Source of the DNA: Pseudomonas wayambapalatensis | GTDB taxonomy: Bacteria > Pseudomonadota > Gammaproteobacteria > Pseudomonadales > Pseudomonadaceae | Assembly: GCA_014268975.2 (NCBI GenBank) | Contig: CP077096.1 | Span: forward strand, 3,943,501 to 4,007,500 | Length of the DNA stretch: 64,000 nucleotides | Reading direction: 5' to 3' | Part shown: piece after piece, positions 36,921 to 45,996 of the stretch | Numbering within the stretch: position 1 is the first letter of the stretch | How the letters are laid out: each line of letters starts with the position of its first letter | The notes under the pieces: generated by a model | What the model was told of the DNA's origin: nothing | The model's database searches: none | What the model saw: only the letters and a program-made list of their open reading frames with translations | Position numbers and translations under genes: made by a program

Positions 36921-37757
36921 ATGAACACCCCTGCGAGCCTGCGTGAGCGGCTCTATGTGATCGTCTTCCAGACCGACACCGTCGCTGGAAGACGCTTCGA
37001 CAAGATCCTTCTGCTGATCATCCTGGCCAGCCTGGTCACCGTCATCCTCGACAGCATCGACGATGTGCACCGCAATTATTCCGGCCTGCTGGCCGGCATC
37101 GAGTGGGGCTTCACGGCGATCTTCCTCGCCGAGTACCTCACCCGCCTGTACTGCTCGCCCAAGCCGCTACGCTACGCGTTCAGCTTCTACGGCCTGGTCG
37201 ACCTGCTGGCCATCGTGCCGGGGATCATCGCCCTGTACTACAGCGACGCCCAGTACCTGCTGATCATTCGGGTGATCCGCATGCTGCGGATCTTCCGCGT
37301 GCTCAAGCTCAGCCCCTACCTCAAGCAGGCGCACTATCTGCTCGAGGCGTTGCGCGGCAGCAAACAGAAGATCATCGTGTTCCTGGTCAGCGTTTCGACC
37401 CTGGTGACCGTGTTCGGCACGCTGATGTACGTGATCGAAGGGCCCGAGCACGGCTTTACCAGCATTCCCAAGGGCATCTACTGGGCCATCGTCACCCTGA
37501 CCACAGTCGGCTTCGGCGACATCGTGCCCAAGACGCCGCTGGGCCAGGTACTGTCCTCGCTGGTGATGATCATCGGCTACTCGATCATCGCAGTGCCCAC
37601 CGGGATCTTCACCGCCGAGCTGGCCAACGCCATGCGCGGCGAACAGCTGCGCCACGATTGCCCGACCTGTGCCAAGAAAACCCATGAGCCGACGGCGGCA
37701 TTCTGTTCGCGCTGTGGCAATGCGTTGTTCCCCAAGACAGTGACCGAGCAGGCATAA
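36921..37757 (+). CDS. voltage-gated-type ion channel with C-terminal zinc ribbon
   Basis: This 278-residue six-segment channel has an S4 with spaced Arg (RVIRMLRIFRVLKL, about residues 117-130), a pore with the potassium filter TVGFGD (195-200), and an S6 ending in a cytoplasmic tail. The tail holds two Cys pairs (CPTC and CSRC) like a zinc ribbon. Family: ion transporter / Kv-like. The start ATG 36921 follows AACGGAACG. No link to the purine route is evident. Confidence 0.9.
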   Translation: MNTPASLRERLYVIVFQTDTVAGRRFDKILLLIILASLVTVILDSIDDVHRNYSGLLAGIEWGFTAIFLAEYLTRLYCSPKPLRYAFSFYGLVDLLAIVPGIIALYYSDAQYLLIIRVIRMLRIFRVLKLSPYLKQAHYLLEALRGSKQKIIVFLVSVSTLVTVFGTLMYVIEGPEHGFTSIPKGIYWAIVTLTTVGFGDIVPKTPLGQVLSSLVMIIGYSIIAVPTGIFTAELANAMRGEQLRHDCPTCAKKTHEPTAAFCSRCGNALFPKTVTEQA

Positions 37758-37850
37758 GCAAAGTCTGTTTTGATCTTTAATGGCTCAAGAACCAAAGGTT
37801 ATAGTTGCTGGCACATTGCCAAACTTTCACTCACAACAAGGAACGCCCCT

Positions 37851-38849
37851 GTGAAAAAACTCTTCAGCGCCTCGCTGCTCGCCGCAGGCCTGGCTCTCGG
37901 CAACCTGGCCCAGGCCGCGCCGACCCTGCTGAACGTCTCCTACGACGTGATGCGCGATTTCTACAAGGACTACAACCCGGCGTTCCAGAAGCACTGGGAA
38001 GAAGAGCACAAGGAGAAGGTCAATGTGCAGATGTCCTTCGGCGGTTCGAGCAAACAGGCGCGGGCGGTGATCGACGGCCTGCCGGCCGATGTCATCACCA
38101 TGAACATGGCCACTGACATCAATGCCCTGGTCGACAACGGCAAGCTGGTGCCGGACAACTGGGTTACCCGCCTGCCGAACAACAGCGCCCCGTTCACCTC
38201 GGCCACCGTGTTCATCGTGCGCAAGGGCAACCCGAAGGCGCTGAAAGACTGGCCGGACCTGCTCAAGGATGGCGTACAGGTGATCGTGCCCAACCCCAAG
38301 ACCTCGGGTAACGGCCGCTACACCTACCTCTCGGCCTGGGGCTACGTCCTCAAGCAAGGCGGCGACGAAGCCAAGGCCCGCGATTTCGTCGGCAAGCTGT
38401 TCAAGCAGGCACCGGTGCTCGACACTGGCGGCCGCGCTGCCACAACGACCTTCATGACCAACCAGATCGGCGACGTGCTGGTCACCTTCGAGAACGAAGC
38501 CGAGATGATCGCCCGCGAGTTCGGTCGTGATCAGTTCGAGGTGGTCTACCCAAGCGTGTCGGCGGAAGCCGAGCCGCCGGTGAGCGTGGTCGACAAAGTC
38601 GTCGAGAAGAAGCAGACCCGCGCGGTGGCCGAGGAATACCTCAAGTACCTGTGGTCGCCGGCAGCCCAGGAAATCGCCGCACAGAACTATCTGCGCCCGC
38701 GTGATGCCACGGTCCTGGCCAAATACACCGACCGCTTCCCGAAAGTCGACTTCCTCTCGGTGGAGAAGACCTTTGGTGACTGGCGCACCGTACAGAAGAC
38801 CCACTTCAACGACGGTGGCGTGTTCGACCAGATCTACACCAACAAGTAA
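37851..38849 (+). CDS. sbp: periplasmic sulfate-binding protein
   Basis: This 332-residue ABC substrate-binding protein has a signal peptide (VKKLFSASLLAAGLALGNLA) and the family runs LLNVSYDVMRDFYKDYNPAF, FGGSSKQARAVIDGLPADV and YVIL-like core strands. It starts at GTG 37851 after AAGGAA. No permease or ATPase genes are adjacent, so it must share transporter components encoded elsewhere. A convergent terminator with recR follows. Confidence 0.92.
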   Translation: MKKLFSASLLAAGLALGNLAQAAPTLLNVSYDVMRDFYKDYNPAFQKHWEEEHKEKVNVQMSFGGSSKQARAVIDGLPADVITMNMATDINALVDNGKLVPDNWVTRLPNNSAPFTSATVFIVRKGNPKALKDWPDLLKDGVQVIVPNPKTSGNGRYTYLSAWGYVLKQGGDEAKARDFVGKLFKQAPVLDTGGRAATTTFMTNQIGDVLVTFENEAEMIAREFGRDQFEVVYPSVSAEAEPPVSVVDKVVEKKQTRAVAEEYLKYLWSPAAQEIAAQNYLRPRDATVLAKYTDRFPKVDFLSVEKTFGDWRTVQKTHFNDGGVFDQIYTNK

Positions 38850-38854
38850 CTGGC

Positions 38855-38875
38855 TTGGGGCGCGCTGCGCCCCAA
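38855..38875. terminator. convergent terminator sbp/recR
   Basis: TTGGGGCGC-GCT-GCGCCCCAA is a perfect 9-bp stem with a 3-base loop between the two convergent stops. Confidence 0.75.
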
Positions 38876-38878
38876 CAC

Positions 38879-39481
38879 TTACAGCGAGATAGGACGGCGC
38901 CCGGCAAAGGCATGCGCAAGCGTGCCACCGTCCACCAGCTCCAGCTCTCCGCCCAGCGGCACGCCATGGGCGATCCGCGAGGCAGTCAGGCCCTTCTCGG
39001 CCAGCAACTGGGCGATGTAATGCGCCGTCGCCTCGCCTTCCACCGTGGGGTTAGTCGCCAGGATCACCTCGCTGAAGGTGCCCTGCTCCTCGATCCGCGC
39101 CATCAGTTGCGGAATTCCAATCGCCTCCGGGCCCAGGCCGTCGAGCGGCGATAGGTGCCCCTTGAGCACGAAGTAACGACCACGGTAGCCGGTCTGCTCT
39201 ACCGCATACACATCCATCGGCCCCTCAACCACGCACAGCTGGGTGTCATCGCGGCGAGGATCGGCGCACTGCGGGCACAATTCCTGCTCGGTCAGGGTGC
39301 GGCACTGGCGGCAATGGCCAACACCCTCCATGGCCTGGCTCAGGGCCTGGGCCAGGCGCGTGCCGCCGCTGCGGTCGCGCTCGAGCAACTGCAGGGCCAT
39401 GCGCTGGGCGGTTTTCTGGCCGACACCCGGGAGCACACGCAGGGCATCGATCAGTTGGCGGATCAGGGGGCTGAAGCTCAT
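38879..39481 (-). CDS. recR: recombination mediator RecR
   Basis: This 200-residue protein has a helix-hairpin-helix (LPGVGQKTAQRMALQLLERD), a four-Cys zinc motif (HCRQCRTLTEQELCPQCADP) and a Toprim domain (VVEGPMDVYAVEQTGYRGRY). It acts with RecO and RecF in gap repair. The order recR-ybaB-dnaX on the minus strand is the conserved bacterial operon. Confidence 0.97.
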   Translation of the reverse strand: MSFSPLIRQLIDALRVLPGVGQKTAQRMALQLLERDRSGGTRLAQALSQAMEGVGHCRQCRTLTEQELCPQCADPRRDDTQLCVVEGPMDVYAVEQTGYRGRYFVLKGHLSPLDGLGPEAIGIPQLMARIEEQGTFSEVILATNPTVEGEATAHYIAQLLAEKGLTASRIAHGVPLGGELELVDGGTLAHAFAGRRPISL

Positions 39482-39564
39482 GTAGGCAGGCCTGTCAGTG
39501 GTACAGAATGAAGAAGGGAGCAGCGATCAGTCGATCGTGCTCCCCATGTGCTGCAAACCGTCGA

Positions 39565-39900
39565 TCAGAACGGCATCTTGAAACCAGGCGGCAGTTGCAT
39601 GCCGGCGGTCATGCTGCCCATCTTGTCCTGGCTGTTCTGCTCGACCTTGCGCACGGCGTCGTTGAGTGCGGCGGCGATCAGGTCCTCGAGGACTTCCTTG
39701 TCGTCCGGATCGGTGGTCATCAGGCTAGCGTCGATGTTGACGCGCTTGACGTCGTGACGACCGGTCATCACCACGCTGACCAGACCTGCACCGGACTGGC
39801 CGGTGACTTCTGCGTTGGCCAGCTCTTCCTGCATCTTGGCCATTTTTTCCTGCATCTGCTGAGCCTGCTTCATCAGGCCGGCCATGCCACCTTTCATCAT
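39565..39900 (-). CDS. ybaB: YbaB/EbfC nucleoid-associated protein
   Basis: This 111-residue protein starts MMKGGMAGLMKQAQQMQEKM and contains the YbaB core (VMTGRHDVKRVNIDASLM). It is a small dimeric DNA-binding protein co-transcribed with dnaX and recR. The ATG at 39898-39900 is the first of two tandem ATGs. The 5' extension of the frame is out of family. Confidence 0.95.
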   Translation of the reverse strand: MMKGGMAGLMKQAQQMQEKMAKMQEELANAEVTGQSGAGLVSVVMTGRHDVKRVNIDASLMTTDPDDKEVLEDLIAAALNDAVRKVEQNSQDKMGSMTAGMQLPPGFKMPF

Positions 39901-39962
39901 GGGAGAATCCTCGATTGGGTCGTATGTGCGGCCGGCACGAGGCCGGGCGCAAGGGGTTCGCT

Positions 39963-42023
39963 TCACTGCCCAGGGTTTGCCAGGGCCGCGTCTACAGGTT
40001 CGATTGTATCGTGCCGCACCCGGGCGCCGAACTGCTTGATCATCTGCTGGATGAGCGGGTCCTGCTCGATCGACAGCTCCGCATCGTGCTGGCGCTCGGC
40101 GCGCTTGCGCGCGGCGGCCTGGGCCGGGGTTTCCTGCTCGGGGCGAACCAGCTCGATCTGCAGGCGCAGCGTACGCCCCAGATGCTGGTTGAGCGCCTCG
40201 TTGAGCCGGCGTTGCTGGGTGCTGTTGAACAACGCACCCTGGCCTGGGTCCAGGTGCAGCAGCCAGTCATCGCCATCGGCGCTGATCAGCGTACAGTTCG
40301 CGGCGATGTTGCCTGTCATACCGGAGACAGGCAACTGTGGGAATAATTCCAGCCATTGCAAGGCCAGGCCCGTGGCCGGTTGCGCCGCGGGCAGAGGCTC
40401 GGGCGCCGCCGCAGGGGCGTCTTCCTGGATATGCTCGGCGAGCTCGTCCAGGTAGCTGAAACCTGCCGGATCGGCTTGCGGTGCGTAATAGTCGTCATCC
40501 GGGCCGTCGTCGTCGCGCTCCATGCCGACCGACGCATAGGCCGACGGATCGAAGGGCGGCTCGTCGTAGTCCGGTTCCTCGCCAGCAGGCTGCGCGACAA
40601 CGACCGGGGTGACCGGCGCCGGGGCTGCGACGGGCGGGGAAGGTTCTTCCCATGGCAGGTCGACCACTGCCTCTGGCGGCGCAACGGCTGGCTCGGGCTC
40701 GGGTTCAGGTTCCATCGCAGGGGCCGGCTCCGGCGCCACAGCGGGCGCAACAGCAGCGACCGGCTCGGCGGCGGGCGCTTCATCGACCACTGGTGCGGGC
40801 GGCGCAACAGGCTCAGGCGCAGCGGCAACCACGGAAGGCTCGGCAACCACGGCCGCAGTTGCCACCGGTCTGGCTGGATCAGCTGTGGCCTGGCTGATCC
40901 CCACCGGCTTTAGCGCAGGTTTCGGCGCGTCATCGGTATCGGCCGGACGGAACGCGAGCATACGCAGCAAGACCATCTCGAAGCCACCGCGCGGATCCGG
41001 CGCCAGCGGCAGGTCGCGCCGACCGATCAGGCCCATCTGGTAGTAGAACTGCACATCCTCGGCCGGCAACGCGCCCGCCAGGGCCAGCACCTTGTCGCGA
41101 TCGCCCTGGCCGTTGTCCACCGCTTCGGGCAACGCCTGGGCGATGGCGACCCGGTGCAGCACGTTGAGCATCTCGGACAATACGCCGTTCCAGTCAGGCC
41201 CCTGCTCGGCCAAGGCGCGCACCGCCTCGAGCAGCGCCCGGGCATCACCTTCGAGCAAGGCCTGCAGCACGCCGTACACCTGGCCATGATCGAGCGTGCC
41301 GAGCATCGCCCGCACATCGGCGGCCAGTACCTTGCCCTCGCCGAAGGCGATGGCCTGGTCGGTCAGGCTCATGGCATCACGCATCGAGCCGTCGGCGGCG
41401 CGGCCAAGCAGCCACAGGGCATCTTCCTCGAATGGCACGTTCTCGGCACCGAGCACGTGCGTGAGGTGCTCGACTACCCGCTCCGGGCTCATGTTCTTCA
41501 GCGAGAACTGCAGGCAGCGCGAAAGAATGGTGGCCGGCAACTTCTGCGGATCGGTGGTGGCGAGGATGAATTTGACGTACGGTGGCGGCTCTTCCAGCGT
41601 CTTGAGCAAGGCGTTGAAGGAGTGGGTGGAAAGCATGTGCACTTCATCGATCAGGTAGACCTTGAAGCGTCCGCGGCTGGGCGCGTACTGCACGTTGTCG
41701 AGCAGTTCACGGGTGTCCTCGACCTTGGTGCGGCTGGCGGCGTCGATCTCGATCAGGTCGACGAAGCGGCCTTCGTCGATTTCCCGGCATACCGAACAGG
41801 TGCCGCAAGGTGTGGAGGTGATACCGGTCTCGCAGTTCAGGCACTTGGCGATGATCCGCGCGATGGTGGTCTTGCCGACCCCGCGGGTGCCGGTGAACAG
41901 GTAGGCGTGATGCAGCCGCTGGTTGTCCAGGGCGTTGATCAATGCCTTGAGCACATGGGTCTGGCCTACCATCTCGCGGAACGAGCGCGGGCGCCATTTA
42001 CGTGCAAGAACCTGATAACTCAT
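39963..42023 (-). CDS. dnaX: DNA polymerase III subunit tau/gamma
   Basis: This 686-residue clamp-loader ATPase has a Walker A (GTRGVGKT, residues 45-52), zinc-binding Cys cluster (CGTCSVC), Walker B (DEVHMLS) and the SRC arginine-finger motif. A long Pro/Ala/Glu-rich linker (about 370-540) precedes the tau C-terminal domain that contacts the polymerase. The start is ATG 42021-42023, since the TTG one codon upstream is not needed. I saw no A-rich slippery sequence of the E. coli frameshift type, so a programmed gamma product is not evident. Confidence 0.97.
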   Translation of the reverse strand: MSYQVLARKWRPRSFREMVGQTHVLKALINALDNQRLHHAYLFTGTRGVGKTTIARIIAKCLNCETGITSTPCGTCSVCREIDEGRFVDLIEIDAASRTKVEDTRELLDNVQYAPSRGRFKVYLIDEVHMLSTHSFNALLKTLEEPPPYVKFILATTDPQKLPATILSRCLQFSLKNMSPERVVEHLTHVLGAENVPFEEDALWLLGRAADGSMRDAMSLTDQAIAFGEGKVLAADVRAMLGTLDHGQVYGVLQALLEGDARALLEAVRALAEQGPDWNGVLSEMLNVLHRVAIAQALPEAVDNGQGDRDKVLALAGALPAEDVQFYYQMGLIGRRDLPLAPDPRGGFEMVLLRMLAFRPADTDDAPKPALKPVGISQATADPARPVATAAVVAEPSVVAAAPEPVAPPAPVVDEAPAAEPVAAVAPAVAPEPAPAMEPEPEPEPAVAPPEAVVDLPWEEPSPPVAAPAPVTPVVVAQPAGEEPDYDEPPFDPSAYASVGMERDDDGPDDDYYAPQADPAGFSYLDELAEHIQEDAPAAAPEPLPAAQPATGLALQWLELFPQLPVSGMTGNIAANCTLISADGDDWLLHLDPGQGALFNSTQQRRLNEALNQHLGRTLRLQIELVRPEQETPAQAAARKRAERQHDAELSIEQDPLIQQMIKQFGARVRHDTIEPVDAALANPGQ

Positions 42024-42155
42024 CAAAAAACCATCGCAGCCTGATCGAGCGGAAGATCGCTAATGCTAGCGGAGCGGGGGCAAAATTGCACCCTGCCAGG
42101 CTCGTCTAGACTTTGGACGCTGCCGGTGAACATAGAAAGTCCAAGGAGGATAGAC

Positions 42156-42914
42156 GTGCGGCGACTTCTCGCCATCCTGTTGCTATGGTGCTCCACCGGC
42201 CTTGCCGAGCAGCCTGTGCTGCGCTTCTCCGTCGCGGAGAGCTGGAGCATGCCGTTGATGCGCACCGAGGGCGATGTGCCGGTGGAAGGCATTCTCTTCG
42301 ACCTGATCCAGGCCCTGGCCCGTGAAGCCGGGGTGCGCCCGCAATACCACGTAATGGCACGCCTGCGCCTGGAGCAGGCCATGGCCGATGGCGACATCGA
42401 CGTGCGCTGCTACGTGGCCAGCAACTGGCTCAACGAACGGCCCGGTGAGTTCATCTGGAGCGTACCGCTGATCCATCAACGCGACCTGCTGGTCGGGCGT
42501 GCCGGCGACAGCCTGCCCGGCGGCCTGGCGCAACTGCCCACACAAGCCATCGGTACGGTGCTGGGCTACACCTACCCGGCCCTGGACCCGCTGTTCGCGC
42601 AGCGTCTACTGAAGCGCGAAGACAGCCGCAACCAGGACCTGGCCCTGCAGAAACTGCAAGCCAGCCGTTATCGTTATGCGGTGAGCAACCAATTGTCGCT
42701 GCAATGGTTCAACCGCCAGCAACCCCGGGAGCAGCGCCTGCGCCCGCTGGCCTTGCTGGAAGCGCAGGACCTGGGCTGCATGGTGCGCAACGACCCGGCC
42801 ATTCCGGCGCAGCAGGTGCTGCGCGCCTTGGTGCGCCTCAAGCAGTCCGGCGAGATCGAACGGATCATCGAACGCTACACCCGGGTGCAGGAGGCGCTGT
42901 CGGTCGATCAGTAG
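42156..42914 (+). CDS. periplasmic solute-binding protein, SBP_bac_3-like, lone
   Basis: This 252-residue protein starts at GTG 42156, seven bases after AAGGAGG, with a signal peptide (VRRLLAILLLWCSTGLA). The mature part resembles polar amino-acid binding proteins (VEGILFDLIQALAREAGVRP, EFIWSVPLIHQRDLLVG). No ABC permease or sensor domain is nearby, so it may be a free-standing binding protein or serve a distant transporter. It overlaps the end of the opposing helicase-like gene by a few bases (42908-42914). Confidence 0.8.
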   Translation: MRRLLAILLLWCSTGLAEQPVLRFSVAESWSMPLMRTEGDVPVEGILFDLIQALAREAGVRPQYHVMARLRLEQAMADGDIDVRCYVASNWLNERPGEFIWSVPLIHQRDLLVGRAGDSLPGGLAQLPTQAIGTVLGYTYPALDPLFAQRLLKREDSRNQDLALQKLQASRYRYAVSNQLSLQWFNRQQPREQRLRPLALLEAQDLGCMVRNDPAIPAQQVLRALVRLKQSGEIERIIERYTRVQEALSVDQ

Positions 42915-44848
42915 CCGTGCGACTCGCGGAATTTCTGGCCCTTGTGGTAGGCCACCCACTCGTCCACATCGTAGGGCAGATAGAGATGGCGCCGGGCACG
43001 CGACAGCGCGATATACACCGCACAGACCCGATTGTCGAAGGCGTAGGCATCCTTGAACGGATTCAGCGCCATCAGTTCCTGGGTCAGCAGCACGTGGTCG
43101 AACTCCTGCCCTCCGGCCTCCTGCGCCGGCATTAGCAACAGGCTGCCCGGCTGATTGGAGAAGCGTGCCGACAAGGCGTTGAGCTCGGCAATCCGAAAAC
43201 CGTCCTGCAGCCGCGCCTCGACCCACAGGAATGACTCGTCGAAGCGATTGTCCTCATGCACTTGTCGCCAGTTCAGCGCGTGGGCGAAATAGGCGTGCGT
43301 GTCCTGGCCATCGCTGCCCGCGCCATAAAGGTCGGCACGGAACAACTGCACGGCGCTGGACATGAAACGCTGCATCCCAACGTTATCGGAGAAGCCCACC
43401 CGGCACTGGTTGTCGGCCAGTTGCATGGCCCACTTCATCGAATCCCAGGGCGATGCGGTAAGCACCACACAGCCTTGCGGCGGCACGAAATCGAGGGGGT
43501 AGTACTCGATGCCGACATCCACGCTGCCGGCGCCTTCGAAGGCGAGCTTGGATTTTTGCGAATGCACACCGATCAGCGGGTTGATCAGCCGCTCCACTTT
43601 CGGCCCGCAACGCACCGAGAAGGCGATATCGCGCTGGCGCACCTGACGCGCGCGGCGCAGTCCGGGCCCGTCGGCACGCTGGTATTCGTCACCCAGCGTG
43701 ATCAACACCTGGCGGCCCCGCTCGATGATCTGCAACAACGGGCCAGGCATGTCCTGGCTCTCGTCGACGATTACATGGCTGTAGCGGCTCGGCACACTGT
43801 GGCCAGCGAGGCTGGCGCGCTTGAGCAGCAGCAACGTGGGGAAGCCGGTCTGGCGATCCCAGGCAGGGTTGTCCTGCAGGTAGGTCCACAGGCGGCTGGC
43901 GTATTCGAGCAGCACCTGGCTATCCAGCCGCGAAAGCGCCTGAGCGAAGTGCGGCAGGTGGCCCGCGGCGAGGCTGTGATCGCGTGACTCGCAGTAGTTC
44001 TTCAGCAGCTCCAGGCAGATATCCAGGGTCTTCTCGCCGTCGTACTGGCGAAAGCCCAGGATGTTCAAGGTTTCGGCCACCGCACGCTTGCCCGGCAGGC
44101 GTGCCGATGCGCGTGCGGCAGGCCGCCCAGGCACGCTCAGCAGGGCTTGGGCAAACTCGGCGAACGTCTTGCCAGCCTTGGAGCCTTTTCCAATACGCCG
44201 CCGCAGGGCGTCGAGCTTGCCGGGCGTGCGCGCCAGTGCCAGCACCCGCCCCCTGGGCAGGCAATCGATAAGCGCTCCCAGCAGGTAGCTCTTGCCGATG
44301 CCCGCATAGCCCTGCACGTGCAGGTCCTCGTCAGGGTTGGCGCGCAGCACTCGCAGCAACTTGTCTTGTTCGCGGGTCAGCCAGCGCTCTTTATCGAAGC
44401 CTGTGATGGCTTGCTGGCTGAACGGATTGTGGCGCGGGTGGCGAAGCGACCTGAAGCGCATGTCCCAGGTGCCGTCTTCCAACAAGTATTCGCGCTGCGC
44501 CACCTCCTCGGCCCCCAGCAGTTGCAAGCGCGAGCCCTTGATGACCTCCAGGCCGAAATACAGCTTGCGCGCATCGAACAGCCGGCGCGCCTCGGACCCC
44601 AGCCCCACGCCCGGCGAATGCGGACCCTGCACCGACCACTGCAGCAACTTGGCCAGCACCTTTTCCGCTGCCGCAGGGTCGAGCACCTGCTCGCGCGCCT
44701 GGGACAGGTTCTGGATCACCAGCACCGCCGCCAGCTCCGGATCGCTCAACCCATCAAGCCCGGAGGCGTCCTCGAGCAGGCCCTGGCACACCTCCAGGGC
44801 GACGGGAAGATACACGGTGTCGGCGAAGTCGTAATGTTCAGGTTGCAT
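42908..44848 (-). CDS. UvrD-like superfamily 1 helicase/ATPase
   Basis: This 646-residue P-loop protein has a Walker A GYAGIGKS at residues 180-187 and the SF1 motif II DESQD at 362-366. A C-terminal VYIALSRARRHLYLP segment matches motif VI. The N-terminal 150 residues are not helicase-like and could bind a partner or nucleic acid. It lacks a nuclease motif that I can see. It lies nine bases behind a small gene (44858-45268), so the two form one unit. Whether it acts in repair, defence or another process is not shown. Confidence 0.75.
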   Translation of the reverse strand: MQPEHYDFADTVYLPVALEVCQGLLEDASGLDGLSDPELAAVLVIQNLSQAREQVLDPAAAEKVLAKLLQWSVQGPHSPGVGLGSEARRLFDARKLYFGLEVIKGSRLQLLGAEEVAQREYLLEDGTWDMRFRSLRHPRHNPFSQQAITGFDKERWLTREQDKLLRVLRANPDEDLHVQGYAGIGKSYLLGALIDCLPRGRVLALARTPGKLDALRRRIGKGSKAGKTFAEFAQALLSVPGRPAARASARLPGKRAVAETLNILGFRQYDGEKTLDICLELLKNYCESRDHSLAAGHLPHFAQALSRLDSQVLLEYASRLWTYLQDNPAWDRQTGFPTLLLLKRASLAGHSVPSRYSHVIVDESQDMPGPLLQIIERGRQVLITLGDEYQRADGPGLRRARQVRQRDIAFSVRCGPKVERLINPLIGVHSQKSKLAFEGAGSVDVGIEYYPLDFVPPQGCVVLTASPWDSMKWAMQLADNQCRVGFSDNVGMQRFMSSAVQLFRADLYGAGSDGQDTHAYFAHALNWRQVHEDNRFDESFLWVEARLQDGFRIAELNALSARFSNQPGSLLLMPAQEAGGQEFDHVLLTQELMALNPFKDAYAFDNRVCAVYIALSRARRHLYLPYDVDEWVAYHKGQKFRESHGY

Positions 44849-44857
44849 GCGCGCAGG

Positions 44858-45268
44858 TCATTCGCTGGTGTCGGGATTGGCTTCAAGTTCATAGGCGTAG
44901 GCGCCCAGGGAGCCGGACATGCCGCCCGGATAGACACGCCGCGCGTCATTCTCGCAGCGGGCTTCGGCAGCCAGCGCGCTATCGAGCTCGTGCAGCGCCA
45001 TCTCCAGCAGCTTGCGCAGGTCCTGGGCATTGCGCGCCGAAACGCTCAGGCGAAAATCCAGCCCCGGCGCCTGATCGACTGCTGCTATGGTGTCGGCTGC
45101 GGGCGTGGCTTCGCCAAGGATGCGCTCGTGTTCCTCTTCCATCTGGTCGAGTACTTTCGAAAGCTCAAGGGTGCGCTCGGGGTGCGAGGCCATCTGGTCC
45201 TTGATCTCCAGGCGGCGCGCTTGCCAGTCGCGGATGCGCTGGCGGGTCAGATCGTCAACCTGATCCAT
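44858..45268 (-). CDS. small helical partner gene of the helicase-like protein
   Basis: This 136-residue, highly charged protein (MDQVDDLTRQRIRDWQARRL at the start) has long helices, probably coiled coil over residues 5-55, and a second helical segment near 75-105. No family is recognised. Nine bases separate it from the helicase-like gene, so it is very probably co-transcribed and its product may bind that protein. Confidence 0.65.
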   Translation of the reverse strand: MDQVDDLTRQRIRDWQARRLEIKDQMASHPERTLELSKVLDQMEEEHERILGEATPAADTIAAVDQAPGLDFRLSVSARNAQDLRKLLEMALHELDSALAAEARCENDARRVYPGGMSGSLGAYAYELEANPDTSE

Positions 45269-45374
45269 GCTGATGGCCTCTCTCAGAAATGGGTGGGCTG
45301 CGAGAGGCGCATCATAAGCCTGTTTGCCGATAAATGCAGGTACGGCGGGCTCGGCCCGTCACCCGCACACAGCT

Positions 45375-45995
45375 TCAGCCCTTGGGCACAACGAGTCGAC
45401 TGTACTGATCCTGACTGATCCAACCCGTGAACGAGCGGTCGTCCTGGTTGATGAACTCGACCTTGGCCCAGCCGTCCTTGAAGGCCAGCACGCCCACTAC
45501 ATCGCCCTTGACGATATAGGGTCGTTTGCTCGCGCTGCTGCCCGCCTGCTTGCGCAGATAGGCCTTGTCGGCAGTGACCGTCAGCAGCGCGATCCAGGGC
45601 TTTTCCGCATAGCGGCTGAGCTCCAGCCCCGTGGCGATCTCCGGCATCAGCACACTGACGCAGCCGGGATGCTCGCGGCCGCGTGCCACGGTGAGGGTGA
45701 CGCCATCGCCCGTGGCCGCAAGGCTGCCGGGGAAGGTCTGATCTTCCCAGGTGGCCAGCGCAACCGCCCCATCGCCGCTGATCTGCCCCTTGAGGTAGAA
45801 GGTGCAATGCCGGGTCACACCTTCGCCAAGGGTCTCGGAATAGTAGCCCTCCACCTGGCGATCCGGCGTGACCGCCAGCATCAGCGCATCGTATTGCCCA
45901 GGCTTCAGTACGGCGGCGCTTGCATGAACAGACCCGGACAATCCCAGCAGTGCGGCGGCCAGAACAGTCAGTCGGCGAGAGAAACTCTTTGCCAT
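45375..45995 (-). CDS. periplasmic SH3-domain protein, possible immunity partner
   Basis: This 206-residue protein has a signal peptide (MAKSFSRRLTVLAAALLGLS then GSVHASA), a middle domain of unknown type and a C-terminal bacterial SH3-like fold (AYLRKQAG to FTGWISQDQY). The ATG at 45993-45995 lies one base beyond the stop of the muramidase gene. The export signal and that coupling suggest a periplasmic inhibitor of the upstream enzyme, which is inferred. Confidence 0.7.
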   Translation of the reverse strand: MAKSFSRRLTVLAAALLGLSGSVHASAAVLKPGQYDALMLAVTPDRQVEGYYSETLGEGVTRHCTFYLKGQISGDGAVALATWEDQTFPGSLAATGDGVTLTVARGREHPGCVSVLMPEIATGLELSRYAEKPWIALLTVTADKAYLRKQAGSSASKRPYIVKGDVVGVLAFKDGWAKVEFINQDDRSFTGWISQDQYSRLVVPKG

Positions 45996-45996
45996 G

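Noticed and set aside
40900..41000. A programmed frameshift site in dnaX
   Set aside because: No A-rich slippery heptamer with a following stem was seen where E. coli has one.
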